NCBI GenBank assembly: GCA_946479475.1
Contig: CAMLGG010000046.1
Location: forward strand, 1-25,645
Direction: 5' to 3'
Length of the DNA: 25,645 bases
DNA from: an uncultured Ideonella sp.
GTDB lineage: Bacteria; Pseudomonadota; Gammaproteobacteria; Burkholderiales; Burkholderiaceae
Shown here: positions 16,957 to 24,947 of the stretch, one piece after another
Numbering within the stretch: the first letter of the stretch is position 1
How the letters are laid out: each line of letters starts with the position of its first letter
Made by a program: the position numbers and the translations under genes
Notes under the pieces: model-generated
Told to the model about the DNA's origin: nothing
The model's database searches: none
What the model saw: the letters and a program-made list of their open reading frames with translations, nothing else

Positions 16957-18183
16957 ATGAACCCCGAAGCCTCCCAAGTCTGGCGCGGTCCGCGCTGGTT
17001 GCTCGCCGCGCTGCTGGCATGCCTGGGCATGCTGGGGCCGTTCTCCATCGACACCTACCTGCCGGCCTTCACCGGCATCGCGGACTCGCTCGGCGCCACG
17101 CCGGTCCAGATGCAGCAGACGCTGTCGGCGTACCTGCTCGGCTTCGCGATCATGAACCTGTTCCACGGTGCGCTGGCCGACAGTTTCGGCCGCCGGCCGA
17201 TCGTGCTGGGCGGCGTCGCGCTGTTCACGCTGGCCTCGGTCGGCTGCGCGCTCAGCCAGACCATAGGCGCGCTGGTGTTCTTCCGTGCCGTGCAGGGCAT
17301 GTCGGCGGGTGCCGGCATGGTCGTTTCGCGCGCCATCATCCGCGACCTGTTCCCGCCCTCCGAGGCACAGCGGGTGATGTCGCAGGTCACGATCTACTTC
17401 GGCGTGGCGCCGGCCATCGCGCCCATCGTCGGCGGCTTCCTGTTCGTGCACATCGGCTGGCACTCGATCTTCTGGTTCCTGGTCGGCGTGGGCGTGCTGC
17501 TGTGGACGACCATGTGGCGCATGCTGCCCGAGACGCTGCATCCGAGCCAGGTCCAGCCCTTCGGCGTGCTGAACCTGCTGCGCGGCTACTGGCAGATGGC
17601 CTCCAGCCCCAAGTTCATCGCCCTGGCCTTCGCCTCGGGCGTGCCCTTCAACGGCATGTTCCTCTACGTGCTGTCGGCGCCCGTCTTCCTGGGCGACCTG
17701 CTGGGCCTGGGGCCGACCGAGTTCTTCTGGTTCTTCCTCTCGACCATCAGCGGGATCATGGGCGGTGCCTGGTGGTCGGGCCGGCTGGCGGGCCGGCTGC
17801 CGCCGCAGCGCCAGATCCGTCGGGGCTTCCGCATCATGGGCGCGGTTTCGCTGGTCAACGTCGCGCTGAACTTCGTGCTGCCGCCGCACCCCGCCTGGGC
17901 GATCCCGCTGATCGCGCTGTTCGCCTTCGGCTGGGCGCTGATGGTGCCTGTGGTGACGCTGCTGGTGCTGGACCAGGCGCCTGACCGGCGCGGCATGGCC
18001 TCCTCGCTGCAGGCCTGCATCGGCAGCGTGGCCAACGCGCTGGTGGCCGGCGCCATCGCGCCGCTGGTGATGCATTCGACGCGCAGCCTCGCCCTGGCGT
18101 CGCTGCTGATGATGGGCATAGGCGTGGTCGCCTGGGCCTGGGTCAAGCCGCGCCTCGCGCTGGGGCAGGAGGGCCATCGATGA
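16957..18183 (+). CDS. MFS multidrug efflux transporter, Bcr/CflA family
   Basis: A 408-residue inner-membrane protein with about 12 hydrophobic helices. Helix 1 carries SIDTYLPAF (30-38), the Bcr/CflA signature region, and the loop between helices 2 and 3 has motif A GALADSFGRRP (71-81). FFRAVQGMSAGAGMVVSRAIIRD (93-122 region) is the family helix-4 motif. It is expected to export drugs by proton antiport, with unknown substrates. No RBS is seen; TACACT at 16938-16943 may be a -10 for a very short leader. It starts 80 bases after rnpB and overlaps the next gene by four bases (ATGA). Confidence 0.92.
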   Translation: MNPEASQVWRGPRWLLAALLACLGMLGPFSIDTYLPAFTGIADSLGATPVQMQQTLSAYLLGFAIMNLFHGALADSFGRRPIVLGGVALFTLASVGCALSQTIGALVFFRAVQGMSAGAGMVVSRAIIRDLFPPSEAQRVMSQVTIYFGVAPAIAPIVGGFLFVHIGWHSIFWFLVGVGVLLWTTMWRMLPETLHPSQVQPFGVLNLLRGYWQMASSPKFIALAFASGVPFNGMFLYVLSAPVFLGDLLGLGPTEFFWFFLSTISGIMGGAWWSGRLAGRLPPQRQIRRGFRIMGAVSLVNVALNFVLPPHPAWAIPLIALFAFGWALMVPVVTLLVLDQAPDRRGMASSLQACIGSVANALVAGAIAPLVMHSTRSLALASLLMMGIGVVAWAWVKPRLALGQEGHR

Positions 18184-19013
18184 AGCGCATCACGCTGCCT
18201 TGCGGCGAACAGGTGCCGGCGCTGGGCCAAGGCACATGGAACATGGGCGACGACCGCTCGCGCCGCAAGGAGGAGCTCGCGACGCTCCAACGTGGCATCG
18301 ATCTCGGGCTGACGCTGATCGACACGGCCGAGATGTACGGCGAAGGCGCGTCCGAAGAGCTGGTGGGCGAGGCGATCCGCGGCCGGCGCAACGAGGTCTT
18401 CGTCGTGACCAAGGTCTACCCGCACAACGCCTCGCGCCGCGCGATGCCGGTGGCCTGCGCGAACAGCCTGCGCCGCCTGGGCATCAAGACCATCGACCTG
18501 TACCTCCTGCACTGGTCGGGCAGCGTGCCGATCGAGGAGACGGTGCAGGCCTTCGAGGCGCTGCAGCGCGAGGGCAAGATCCGCCACTGGGGCGTGAGCA
18601 ACCTGGACACCGGCGAGATGAAGGAGCTCTGGGAACAAACGGGCGGCCAGGCCGTGCAGGTCGACCAGGTGCTCTACAACCTGACCCGCCGCGGCGTGGA
18701 GTGGGACCTGCTGCCCTGGCTGCGCGAGCGCCGCATCCCCGCCATGGCCTACTCGCCCGTCGAGCAGGGCCGGTTGCTGAAGCAACCGGGCCTGAGGGCC
18801 TTCGCGAAGGAGCACGGCATGACGCCTTCGCAGGCCGCGCTGGGCTGGCTGCTGGCGCAGGAGGGCGTGATCGCCATCCCCAAGACGGGCCACCGGGCGC
18901 GCCTGGAAGAGAACGCCGCCGCCGCGCAGATGCCGCTCTCGCCGGCCCAGTTGCAGCAGCTCGACGGCCTGTTCGAGCCGCCCGACGGGCCGGCGCCGCT
19001 CGAGATGCTCTGA
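18180..19013 (+). CDS. aldo/keto reductase
   Basis: A 277-residue TIM-barrel NADPH-dependent oxidoreductase. The catalytic tetrad is complete: D48 and Y53 (LIDTAEMYGEG), K78 (VVTKVYP) and H111 (YLLHWSG). The C-terminal part has the cofactor-binding AIPKTGHRARLEENAAAA. The substrate is unknown. It starts inside the stop codon of the MFS gene (ATGA overlap), so the two are translationally coupled; whether the reductase acts on compounds handled by the exporter is only a guess. Confidence 0.93.
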   Translation: MKRITLPCGEQVPALGQGTWNMGDDRSRRKEELATLQRGIDLGLTLIDTAEMYGEGASEELVGEAIRGRRNEVFVVTKVYPHNASRRAMPVACANSLRRLGIKTIDLYLLHWSGSVPIEETVQAFEALQREGKIRHWGVSNLDTGEMKELWEQTGGQAVQVDQVLYNLTRRGVEWDLLPWLRERRIPAMAYSPVEQGRLLKQPGLRAFAKEHGMTPSQAALGWLLAQEGVIAIPKTGHRARLEENAAAAQMPLSPAQLQQLDGLFEPPDGPAPLEML

Positions 19014-19029
19014 GGCCGCGCCGGCCTCA
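19011..19029. other. hairpin on the aldo/keto reductase stop codon
   Basis: TGAGGCC (19011-19017) and GGCCTCA (19023-19029) form a perfect 7-bp stem with a 5-base loop; the left arm starts with the TGA stop. No T tract follows, so this is a weak terminator or a 3'-end stabilising structure. Confidence 0.4.
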
Positions 19030-19097
19030 AGTACGCGGCCGCGCCGCCGAAATCCGGGCGATGCCCCGGTGCCACATCCCGGGGCGCCGGAGTCCTC

Positions 19098-20195
19098 ATG
19101 CCCCTCGACCTGCCCTTCCGCCCCGTGCCCGCTGCGCGCCGTGCCGCGCCGTCCCTGCGCCGATGCGCCTGGACCGTCCTGGCCCTCGCCCTGGCCGGCG
19201 CGTGGAGCCCGCCTTCGGATGCGGCCGAGGCGGAGCGCAGGAGCGAAGCGCGGGCAGCGGCGGCGAATCCGCGCGCCGCGGCCGAGGATCCGATGGATGC
19301 GCTGCGCCAGAAGCTGGCCGAGCGGCTGGGGGCGCAGAAGCCCGATGCGCGCACCGGCGACGTGATGCGCGTGGACAACCGCAGCGCCGTGGCAACCCCG
19401 CCAGCGCCCGCGCCCGGCTTGCCATCGAGGACCGCGACGGTGGCCACCAGCGCGCCGGCCGCGCCACCCGCGCCCAAACGCGTGGAAGCGTCGTCGCATC
19501 CGGTCGCCCACCTCCCTGCGGACGGCCATTGGGACTACGAGGGCGAGGCGGGGCCCGAGGCCTGGGGCCGCCTGAAGCCCGAGTACGCCAAGTGCTCCAC
19601 CGGCGAGCGCCAGAGCCCGATCGACATCCGCGGCGGCATCGCCGTGCAGCTGGAGCCCATCCAGTTCGACTACCGGACGACCGGCTTCTCGGTGATCGAC
19701 AACGGCCACACGGTGCAGGTGAACCTGCCCGCCGGCAATGCCATCACGGTGCTGGGCCGCCGGTTCGAGCTGCTGCAGTTCCACTTCCACAAGCCTTCGG
19801 AAGAGCGCATCAACGGGCGGCAGTACGACATGGTCGTCCACCTGGTGCACAAGGATGCCGAGGGCAGGCTCGCGGTGGTGGCCGTGCTGCTCGACCGCGG
19901 CGTGGCGCAACCGGTGATCCAGGCGGTCTGGAATGCGCTGCCGCTGGAGAAGAACGAGGCCCAGGCAGCGCCCGGCCCCATCGACCTGAACAAGCTGCTG
20001 CCGGAGGACCGGCGCTACTACACCTACATGGGTTCGCTCACCACGCCGCCTTGCAGCGAGGGCGTGCTTTGGATGGTGATGAAGACGCCGGTGCCGGTGT
20101 CGCCGGAGCAGGTCGACATCTTTGCCCACCTCTATCCGATGAACGCCCGGCCGGTGCAGCGCGTGGCCGGGCGGCTGATCAAGGAATCGGACTGA
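19098..20195 (+). CDS. periplasmic alpha-carbonic anhydrase with long N-terminal linker
   Basis: A 365-residue protein that hydrates CO2 to bicarbonate. The catalytic domain spans about 142-363. Zinc ligands are H229 and H231 (LQFHFHKPSEE) and H248 (MVVHLVHKD); the TTPPCSEGV motif carries T316, and C166 with C319 can form the usual disulfide. RQSPIDI is the family marker. Residues 1-43 look like a signal peptide with a long basic N-region, so it should work in the periplasm. Residues 44-140 form an Ala/Pro-rich linker containing a short amphipathic stretch, DPMDALRQKLAERLGAQ, which alpha-type enzymes usually lack. No RBS is evident. Confidence 0.92.
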   Translation: MPLDLPFRPVPAARRAAPSLRRCAWTVLALALAGAWSPPSDAAEAERRSEARAAAANPRAAAEDPMDALRQKLAERLGAQKPDARTGDVMRVDNRSAVATPPAPAPGLPSRTATVATSAPAAPPAPKRVEASSHPVAHLPADGHWDYEGEAGPEAWGRLKPEYAKCSTGERQSPIDIRGGIAVQLEPIQFDYRTTGFSVIDNGHTVQVNLPAGNAITVLGRRFELLQFHFHKPSEERINGRQYDMVVHLVHKDAEGRLAVVAVLLDRGVAQPVIQAVWNALPLEKNEAQAAPGPIDLNKLLPEDRRYYTYMGSLTTPPCSEGVLWMVMKTPVPVSPEQVDIFAHLYPMNARPVQRVAGRLIKESD

Positions 20196-20197
20196 GT

Positions 20198-20211
20198 TTG
20201 ACGCCCGTCAA
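20198..20211. promoter_or_regulatory. FNR/CRP-family-like palindrome upstream of aer
   Basis: TTGAC-GCCC-GTCAA is a perfect 5-4-5 inverted repeat, close to the FNR/ANR consensus TTGAT-N4-ATCAA. It begins two bases after the carbonic anhydrase stop and lies 105 bases before aer. TACAGT at 20252-20257 could be a -10, placing the site near -60 (class I position). TTGACG can also be read as a plain -35 element. Confidence 0.45.
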
Positions 20212-20316
20212 TCGAGTCTTACGACATTCTTAAGGGGACCTGCGGGAGCCCTACAGTCAGGAGCCGGGGGTACCGATGAGATCTGAGCAAGTTCGCGCAC
20301 CCTCAGCAGCCCCGCC

Positions 20317-21939
20317 ATGCGTCACACCGGCCCCACGATAGACAGCGAGTTCGACTATCCCGAAGACCAGACGCTGGTCTCCATCACCGACCTGAAGGGC
20401 CGGATCGTCTACTGCAACCCCGCCTTCGTGGCCGTCAGCGGCTACGCAGAGGACGAGCTGCTGGGCCAGCCGCACAACCTGATCCGCCACCCGGACATGC
20501 CGGCAGAGGCGTTCCGCGACCTGTGGGAGACGATCCAGGCCGGACGGCCGTGGTCGGCCGCGGTGAAGAACCGCCGCAAGGATGGCAGCCACTACTGGGT
20601 GATGGCCAACGTCACGCCCGTCATCGAGGGCGACGCGCCGGTGGGGTACATGTCGGTCCGCGTCCATCCGACGCGCGAGCAGGTGCGCGCAGCCGAGGCG
20701 CTTTATGCCAGGCTGCGCGAAGCCTCGCCCGGAATCCGTCTGCGCGCGGGCCGAGTGGAGCGCAAGGGCTGGAAGGGACGCTTCGATGCCTTGAGCCGCC
20801 CGACGCCCGCTGCGCGCCTGGCAGCGATCGCCGTGGCGCCCGCCGCGCTGGCTTTCGCCGCCGCCTCCTGGGCCGGCGGCGACACGGAAAGGACCCTGGC
20901 CGCAGCCGTGCCGGCCGCGCTGGCCACGGCCTGGGCGTGGTGGCGCCTGCAGGCGCTGGCTCTGAAGCCGCTTCGGATGGCCCTGGATGCCTGCAACCGC
21001 ATGGCCGCCGGCGACCTGCGGCAGCGCCTGGACGCCAGCCGCCCGGGCCTGCAGGGCGAACTCGCGTTGGCCTTCAACCAGCTCAACGTGAACCTGCTTT
21101 CGGTGGTCGGCGACGCGCGCCAGGAGGTCGAACGCATGCGCGCGGCCACGCACGAGATCGCCGCCGGCAACCGTGACCTTTCGGCGCGCACCGAATCCCA
21201 GGCGGCGAGCCTGGAGGAGACGGCCTCGTCGATGGAGCAGATCACCGCCACCGTGCGCCAGAGCGCCGAGTCCGCCCGGAAGGCGGCTGAGCTCGCCGCC
21301 GATGCCGACGCCGTCACCCAGGCCGGCAGCGGGGCGGTGCAGACGCTCTCGTCGACCATGGACCAGATCAGCACCTCTTCGCAGCGCATCGGCGAGATCA
21401 TCGGCGTGATCGAAGGCATCGCGATGCAGACCGGCCTGTTGTCGCTCAACGCGGCGGTGGAGGCCGCGCGGGCCGGCGAACACGGCCGCGGCTTCGCGGT
21501 GGTGGCCGCCGAAGTGCGCGCACTGGCCCAGCGCACGACCGGCGCGGCCAAGGAGGTGCGCTCGCTCATCGAGGCCTCCGGCGAGAACGTGCAGGCCGGC
21601 TCGCGCCAGGCCGGGCAGGCCTGCCGGGCCATCGAGCGCGTGCTCGGCTCCGTGCAGCAGGTGACCCAGCTCATCCAGGGCATCAGCAGCGGTGCCCAGG
21701 AACAGCTGGCCGGCATCTCGCAGGTGAACGCGGCGGTGGGCCAGATCGACGCGATCACCCAGCAGAACGCATCGCTGGTGGCGCAGGTGGCCGAGTCGGC
21801 CGTCGGCTTGCAGGACCGCGCCGAGACGGTCTCGGCCGCGGTGCGGGTGTTCAAGCTCGGCCGCGCGGACGACGCGGAGATCGTCGGCGCCGACGCAGTG
21901 GCCCTGCGCCGCGCCGCGCGCGACCGCCTGGGACGCTGA
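20317..21939 (+). CDS. aer: aerotaxis receptor Aer (PAS-MCP)
   Basis: A 540-residue redox/energy sensor that controls CheA. The N-terminal PAS domain (about 10-120) keeps the residues known from E. coli Aer for FAD binding, at identical numbers: N34, R57, H58, D60, F66, W79 and N85 ([27 protein letters not shown]). A hydrophobic hairpin at about 164-212 anchors it to the inner membrane; a HAMP-like part and a cytoplasmic signalling coiled coil follow. The tip reads [19 protein letters not shown], differing from the usual AFQTN. There is no C-terminal CheR-binding pentapeptide, as in other Aer proteins. No RBS is seen. An FNR-like palindrome lies upstream. Confidence 0.93.
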   Translation: MRHTGPTIDSEFDYPEDQTLVSITDLKGRIVYCNPAFVAVSGYAEDELLGQPHNLIRHPDMPAEAFRDLWETIQAGRPWSAAVKNRRKDGSHYWVMANVTPVIEGDAPVGYMSVRVHPTREQVRAAEALYARLREASPGIRLRAGRVERKGWKGRFDALSRPTPAARLAAIAVAPAALAFAAASWAGGDTERTLAAAVPAALATAWAWWRLQALALKPLRMALDACNRMAAGDLRQRLDASRPGLQGELALAFNQLNVNLLSVVGDARQEVERMRAATHEIAAGNRDLSARTESQAASLEETASSMEQITATVRQSAESARKAAELAADADAVTQAGSGAVQTLSSTMDQISTSSQRIGEIIGVIEGIAMQTGLLSLNAAVEAARAGEHGRGFAVVAAEVRALAQRTTGAAKEVRSLIEASGENVQAGSRQAGQACRAIERVLGSVQQVTQLIQGISSGAQEQLAGISQVNAAVGQIDAITQQNASLVAQVAESAVGLQDRAETVSAAVRVFKLGRADDAEIVGADAVALRRAARDRLGR

Positions 21940-21956
21940 GCCGGCGAAGGCTCAGC
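21935..21956. terminator. hairpin spanning both convergent stop codons
   Basis: GCTGAGCC (21935-21942) pairs perfectly with GGCTCAGC (21949-21956) around a 6-base loop. The left arm contains the aer stop TGA, and the right arm contains the stop of the minus-strand gene. It could act on transcripts from both sides, but no T tract is present on either strand. Confidence 0.4.
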
Positions 21957-22494
21957 TCGCGCTGCGACCCTTGGCGGCCTGCTTGGCGGCCTTCGCAGCC
22001 TGCTTTTCGGGGGTGATCGCCTTGGCGGGCTTCGCGGGCCTGGGGGCCTTGGCCGGCTTGTCGGCGCGCGCCGCCTTCTGAGGCTTGGCGGCCACCCGCG
22101 CAGCGCGGGCCGCGGCCCGGTCGGGCCTGGCCGCGGGCGCTGCCGCGCCATTGGCGCCGGCCTTGGCTTTCGGGGCGGTCTTGTCCTTGACGTGCCGCTT
22201 GACCTTGTCGCCCTCGGCCTCGTCTTCGCCTTCCTTCGGCGGGCGGCCGGTCTTGAGGTTGGGTACGGCCGCCAGCGCGGCGAGGAAGGCCGCATCCGAC
22301 AGGCCCTTGAGCAGCTCGATGCCGGCCCGCAGGATCTCGCTCTTCTTGGCGGGCTGCGTCAACCGCGTGGCGCGCTGCTTGAGCTCGTTGAGCACGGCGT
22401 ACTCGGCCTTGGGGATGGTGAAGCTGTCGCGCACCAGCTTGTTCTTCGGTGCGTCGGACTTCTCCGCGTCGTTGGCGGCGGTGGTCTCGGCCAT
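21952..22494 (-). CDS. RHH-like DNA-binding domain with histone H1-like Lys/Ala/Pro tail
   Basis: A 180-residue basic protein of two parts. Residues 18-70 (VRDSFTIPKAEYAVLNELKQ, then KKSEILRAGIELLKGL) have the strand-helix-helix pattern of ribbon-helix-helix domains. Residues 80-180 are a low-complexity tail of KAP, AAK and PAK units like bacterial histone H1-like proteins. It is probably a nucleoid-associated or repressor-type DNA-binding protein; the family is not identified. AAAGGAG precedes the ATG at 22494. Just upstream is an AT-rich inverted repeat that may be its own operator. It converges on aer, with 12 bases between stop codons. Confidence 0.7.
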   Translation of the reverse strand: MAETTAANDAEKSDAPKNKLVRDSFTIPKAEYAVLNELKQRATRLTQPAKKSEILRAGIELLKGLSDAAFLAALAAVPNLKTGRPPKEGEDEAEGDKVKRHVKDKTAPKAKAGANGAAAPAARPDRAAARAARVAAKPQKAARADKPAKAPRPAKPAKAITPEKQAAKAAKQAAKGRSAS

Positions 22495-22510
22495 GTCGAT
22501 GGCTCCTTTG

Positions 22511-22537
22511 AAACGATATATACGGTTTATATCGTTT
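22511..22537 (-). promoter_or_regulatory. AT-rich inverted repeat, candidate operator/promoter
   Basis: AAACGATATA (22511-22520) and TATATCGTTT (22528-22537) are perfect inverted repeats separated by 7 bases. They lie 17-43 bases upstream of the RHH-like gene, in otherwise very GC-rich DNA. TATAAA/TATATA hexamers within it could form a -10, so a bound protein would block the promoter. Autoregulation is inferred. Confidence 0.55.
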
Positions 22538-22648
22538 TGAAGCGCCTCACGCAATCCCCGGTGCCCCGGGCCGACACTGCGCGCAGGCTCGTCTTGCCCA
22601 GGCCGGACGCGCACCTGTACGCTGCGGGCCTGCCTCGGACACGCCTTC

Positions 22649-23461
22649 ATGCCCTTCGAGCCACGCCTTGATGCCGATCCGCTGGACCAGCTCAGCCTGC
22701 AGGGCGAGTTGCGACACGCCATCGAACGCGGCGAACTCTCGCTGCACTACCAGCCCAAGGTCGCTGTCGAGCGCCGGCGCATCCGCGGCGTGCAGGCGCT
22801 GCCCCGCTGGCAGCATCCGGTGCGTGGTCCGATCGCCCTCGCGGTGTTCGTCCCGCTGGCGGAGCGCTTCGGGCTCGCCGGCGCGCTCGGCCAGTGGATC
22901 CTCCAGGAAGCCTGCCGACAGATGCGGGAGTGGATCGACCGGGGAGTGAGCATTGGCGTGGCGATCCCGCTTTCGGCGCAACAGCTGCGCGAGGACGATC
23001 TCGCCGAACGCATCGGCCGGGAGCTCGAGCGCCACGGCCTGGATCCTGCCCAGCTGCTGTGCGAGGTGCCGGAGTCGGTCGCGATGGAGGGGAGCGAAGC
23101 CGGCCGGCGGGCCTTCGAAGGCCTGGCACGGATCGGCGTCTTGCTCTCCATCGTGGACTTCGGCCGCGGGTTCTCGAGCCTGGGTGGGCTGCGCCGGCTG
23201 TCCGCGCGCGAGGTCAAGATCGACCAGGGCTTCGTGCGGCAGCTCGAGCGCAGCGCCGATGCCCGTGCGATCGTCGATGGCGCGGTGCGCCTGGCCCATG
23301 CGCTCGGCCTGGGCGTCGTGGCCGAGGGCGTCGAGACCCAGGGCGAATGCGACGTCCTCGCCGGCTTCGGCTGCGACGAGCTGCAGGGCCCGCTGCTCGC
23401 GCCCGCGATGCCGCCGGCGGAGCTGCTGCGCCGGCTGCTCCTGGCCGGCACGGGCGCCTGA
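22649..23461 (+). CDS. degenerate EAL-domain protein
   Basis: A 270-residue stand-alone EAL domain with no PAS, GGDEF or membrane part. Several residues needed for cyclic-di-GMP hydrolysis are changed: the EAL glutamate is Q49 (GVQALPRW), the metal-binding asparagine is P107 (AIPLSAQQ), and the first aspartate of the DDFG motif is V169 (IVDFGRG). E142, D170, K190, E226 and Q246 remain. It is therefore probably not a phosphodiesterase; it may bind cyclic-di-GMP or a protein partner. No RBS is seen upstream of ATG 22649. It is divergent from the RHH-like gene and shares its AT-rich intergenic region. Confidence 0.88.
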   Translation: MPFEPRLDADPLDQLSLQGELRHAIERGELSLHYQPKVAVERRRIRGVQALPRWQHPVRGPIALAVFVPLAERFGLAGALGQWILQEACRQMREWIDRGVSIGVAIPLSAQQLREDDLAERIGRELERHGLDPAQLLCEVPESVAMEGSEAGRRAFEGLARIGVLLSIVDFGRGFSSLGGLRRLSAREVKIDQGFVRQLERSADARAIVDGAVRLAHALGLGVVAEGVETQGECDVLAGFGCDELQGPLLAPAMPPAELLRRLLLAGTGA

Positions 23462-23512
23462 ACGGCGATCCGTCAAGCGGCGGGCACGGCGGATCGGCAC
23501 GCCGAGCGTGCG

Positions 23513-23526
23513 TTGACCGCGATCAA
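23513..23526. promoter_or_regulatory. FNR/ANR-like box upstream of the nuclease-phosphorylase operon
   Basis: TTGAC-CGCG-ATCAA differs from the FNR consensus TTGAT-N4-ATCAA by one base. It is centred 72 bases before the nuclease ATG. TATCGT at 23548-23553 would be a -10 giving a start near 23560, placing the box at about -41, the class-II activator position. The site lies 52 bases after the EAL gene. Confidence 0.6.
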
Positions 23527-23591
23527 CGGCCGCGGGAAGCATCGGCCTATCGTGGGGCCACACCTTCACGGGCCGCCGTCGGCCGATCGCG

Positions 23592-24947
23592 ATGAAGCTC
23601 ACCTTCCTCGGTGGAACCGGCACCGTCACCGGATCGAAATACCTGCTCGAGCACGATGGCCGCCGGCTGCTCGTCGACTGCGGGCTGTTCCAGGGCCTGA
23701 AGCAGCTGCGACTGCGCAACTGGGACAACTTCCCCGTGTTGCCCTCGTCCATCGACGCGGTGGTGCTGACGCACGCCCACCTCGACCACAGCGGCTACGT
23801 GCCTCGCCTGGTGCGCCAGGGCTTTCGCGGGCGCGTGTACGCCACCGCAGGGACACGGGCGCTCTGCGGCCTGCTGCTGGCGGATTCCGGCCGCCTGCTG
23901 GAGGAGGAAGCGGACTACGCCAACCGGCATGGTTTCTCCAAGCACCAGCCCGCGCTGCCGCTCTACACCGAGCAGGCGGCGCGCGAGGCGATGGAGCACT
24001 TCACCACCCGCGACTACGACCGTGGCTTCGAGCCGCTGCCGGGCCTGCGGGTGCTCTACCGCCGGGCCGGGCACCTGCTCGGCGCCGCCAGCGTGCGCAT
24101 CGAGTGGGATGGCCGCTCGCTGCTGTTCTCGGGCGACCTGGGCCGCGGCAACGACCTGCTGATGCGCCCGCCCGAGCTGCCCGAGGCGGCGGACTGGCTG
24201 GTGCTCGAATCGACCTACGGCGACCGGGCCCACGCGAGGACCGATCCGTTGACCGCGATCGCGGACGTGATCAACCGCACGGCCAGCCGCGGCGGGGTGC
24301 TCGTCATCCCGGCCTTCGCCGTGGGCCGCGCGCAGACGCTGATGTGGATCGTGGCCGAGCTGCGCAGGCAACGCCGCATCGCCGACGTGCCGGTCTACCT
24401 GAACAGCCCGATGGCGGCCGGCGCCACCGAGATCTACGTCGACCATGCCGGCGAGCACCGCCTCAGCGCGGCCGACTGCCAGGCGATGACGCGGGCCGCC
24501 CAGATCGTCAACACGGTCGATGAATCGAAGCGGCTCAACCTGCTGCACGAACCGGCCGTCATCATCTCGGCCAGCGGCATGGCCTCGGGCGGCCGGGTGC
24601 TGCACCACCTGAAGGCCTTCGCGCCCGATCCGAAGAACGGCATCCTGTTCGTCGGCTACCAGGCTGCGGGCACGCGCGGCGCATCGATGCTGGCCGGCGC
24701 GCCGAGCGTGAAGATCCACGGCGAACAGGTCCCGGTGCGGGCCGAGATCACCCACGTGGACGCGCTATCCGCGCATGCCGACCGCGACGAGTTGCTGGCC
24801 TGGGCCGGGGCGCTGCCCGCGCCGCCGCGGCGCGTGTTCATCACGCATGGCGAGCCGGTGGCGGCCGACGCGCTGAGGCAGGCCCTCGAAGAGCGTCACG
24901 GCTGGCCCTGCACGGTGCCCGAGTACCGCGACTCGTTCAGCCTATGA
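23592..24947 (+). CDS. MBL-fold beta-CASP RNA-processing hydrolase (YSH1/COG1236-like)
   Basis: A 451-residue metallo-beta-lactamase with a beta-CASP insert, the architecture of RNA endo/exonucleases such as RNase J and CPSF73/Ysh1. Zinc ligands are H61, H63, D65 and H66 (THAHLDHSG), H161 (RAGHLLGA), D182 (FSGDLGR) and H419 (ITHGEP). Beta-CASP motifs include LESTYGDR, IPAFAVGRAQTL, IISASGMASGG and SAHAD with H395. It is expected to be a cytoplasmic zinc-dependent RNase; the RNA target is unknown. No RBS is seen. It overlaps the phosphorylase gene by four bases, and an FNR-like box lies upstream, so low-oxygen expression is likely. Confidence 0.92.
   Translation: MKLTFLGGTGTVTGSKYLLEHDGRRLLVDCGLFQGLKQLRLRNWDNFPVLPSSIDAVVLTHAHLDHSGYVPRLVRQGFRGRVYATAGTRALCGLLLADSGRLLEEEADYANRHGFSKHQPALPLYTEQAAREAMEHFTTRDYDRGFEPLPGLRVLYRRAGHLLGAASVRIEWDGRSLLFSGDLGRGNDLLMRPPELPEAADWLVLESTYGDRAHARTDPLTAIADVINRTASRGGVLVIPAFAVGRAQTLMWIVAELRRQRRIADVPVYLNSPMAAGATEIYVDHAGEHRLSAADCQAMTRAAQIVNTVDESKRLNLLHEPAVIISASGMASGGRVLHHLKAFAPDPKNGILFVGYQAAGTRGASMLAGAPSVKIHGEQVPVRAEITHVDALSAHADRDELLAWAGALPAPPRRVFITHGEPVAADALRQALEERHGWPCTVPEYRDSFSL

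Noticed and set aside
17664..20129. Minus-strand open frame of 821 codons
   Set aside because: Antisense to the MFS, aldo/keto reductase and carbonic anhydrase genes, all of which have full catalytic motifs; the translated sequence has no recognisable domain.
24247..24260. TTGACCGCGATC stretch similar to the FNR-like box
   Set aside because: It lies within the nuclease coding region, lacks the final half-site AA, and has no promoter context.
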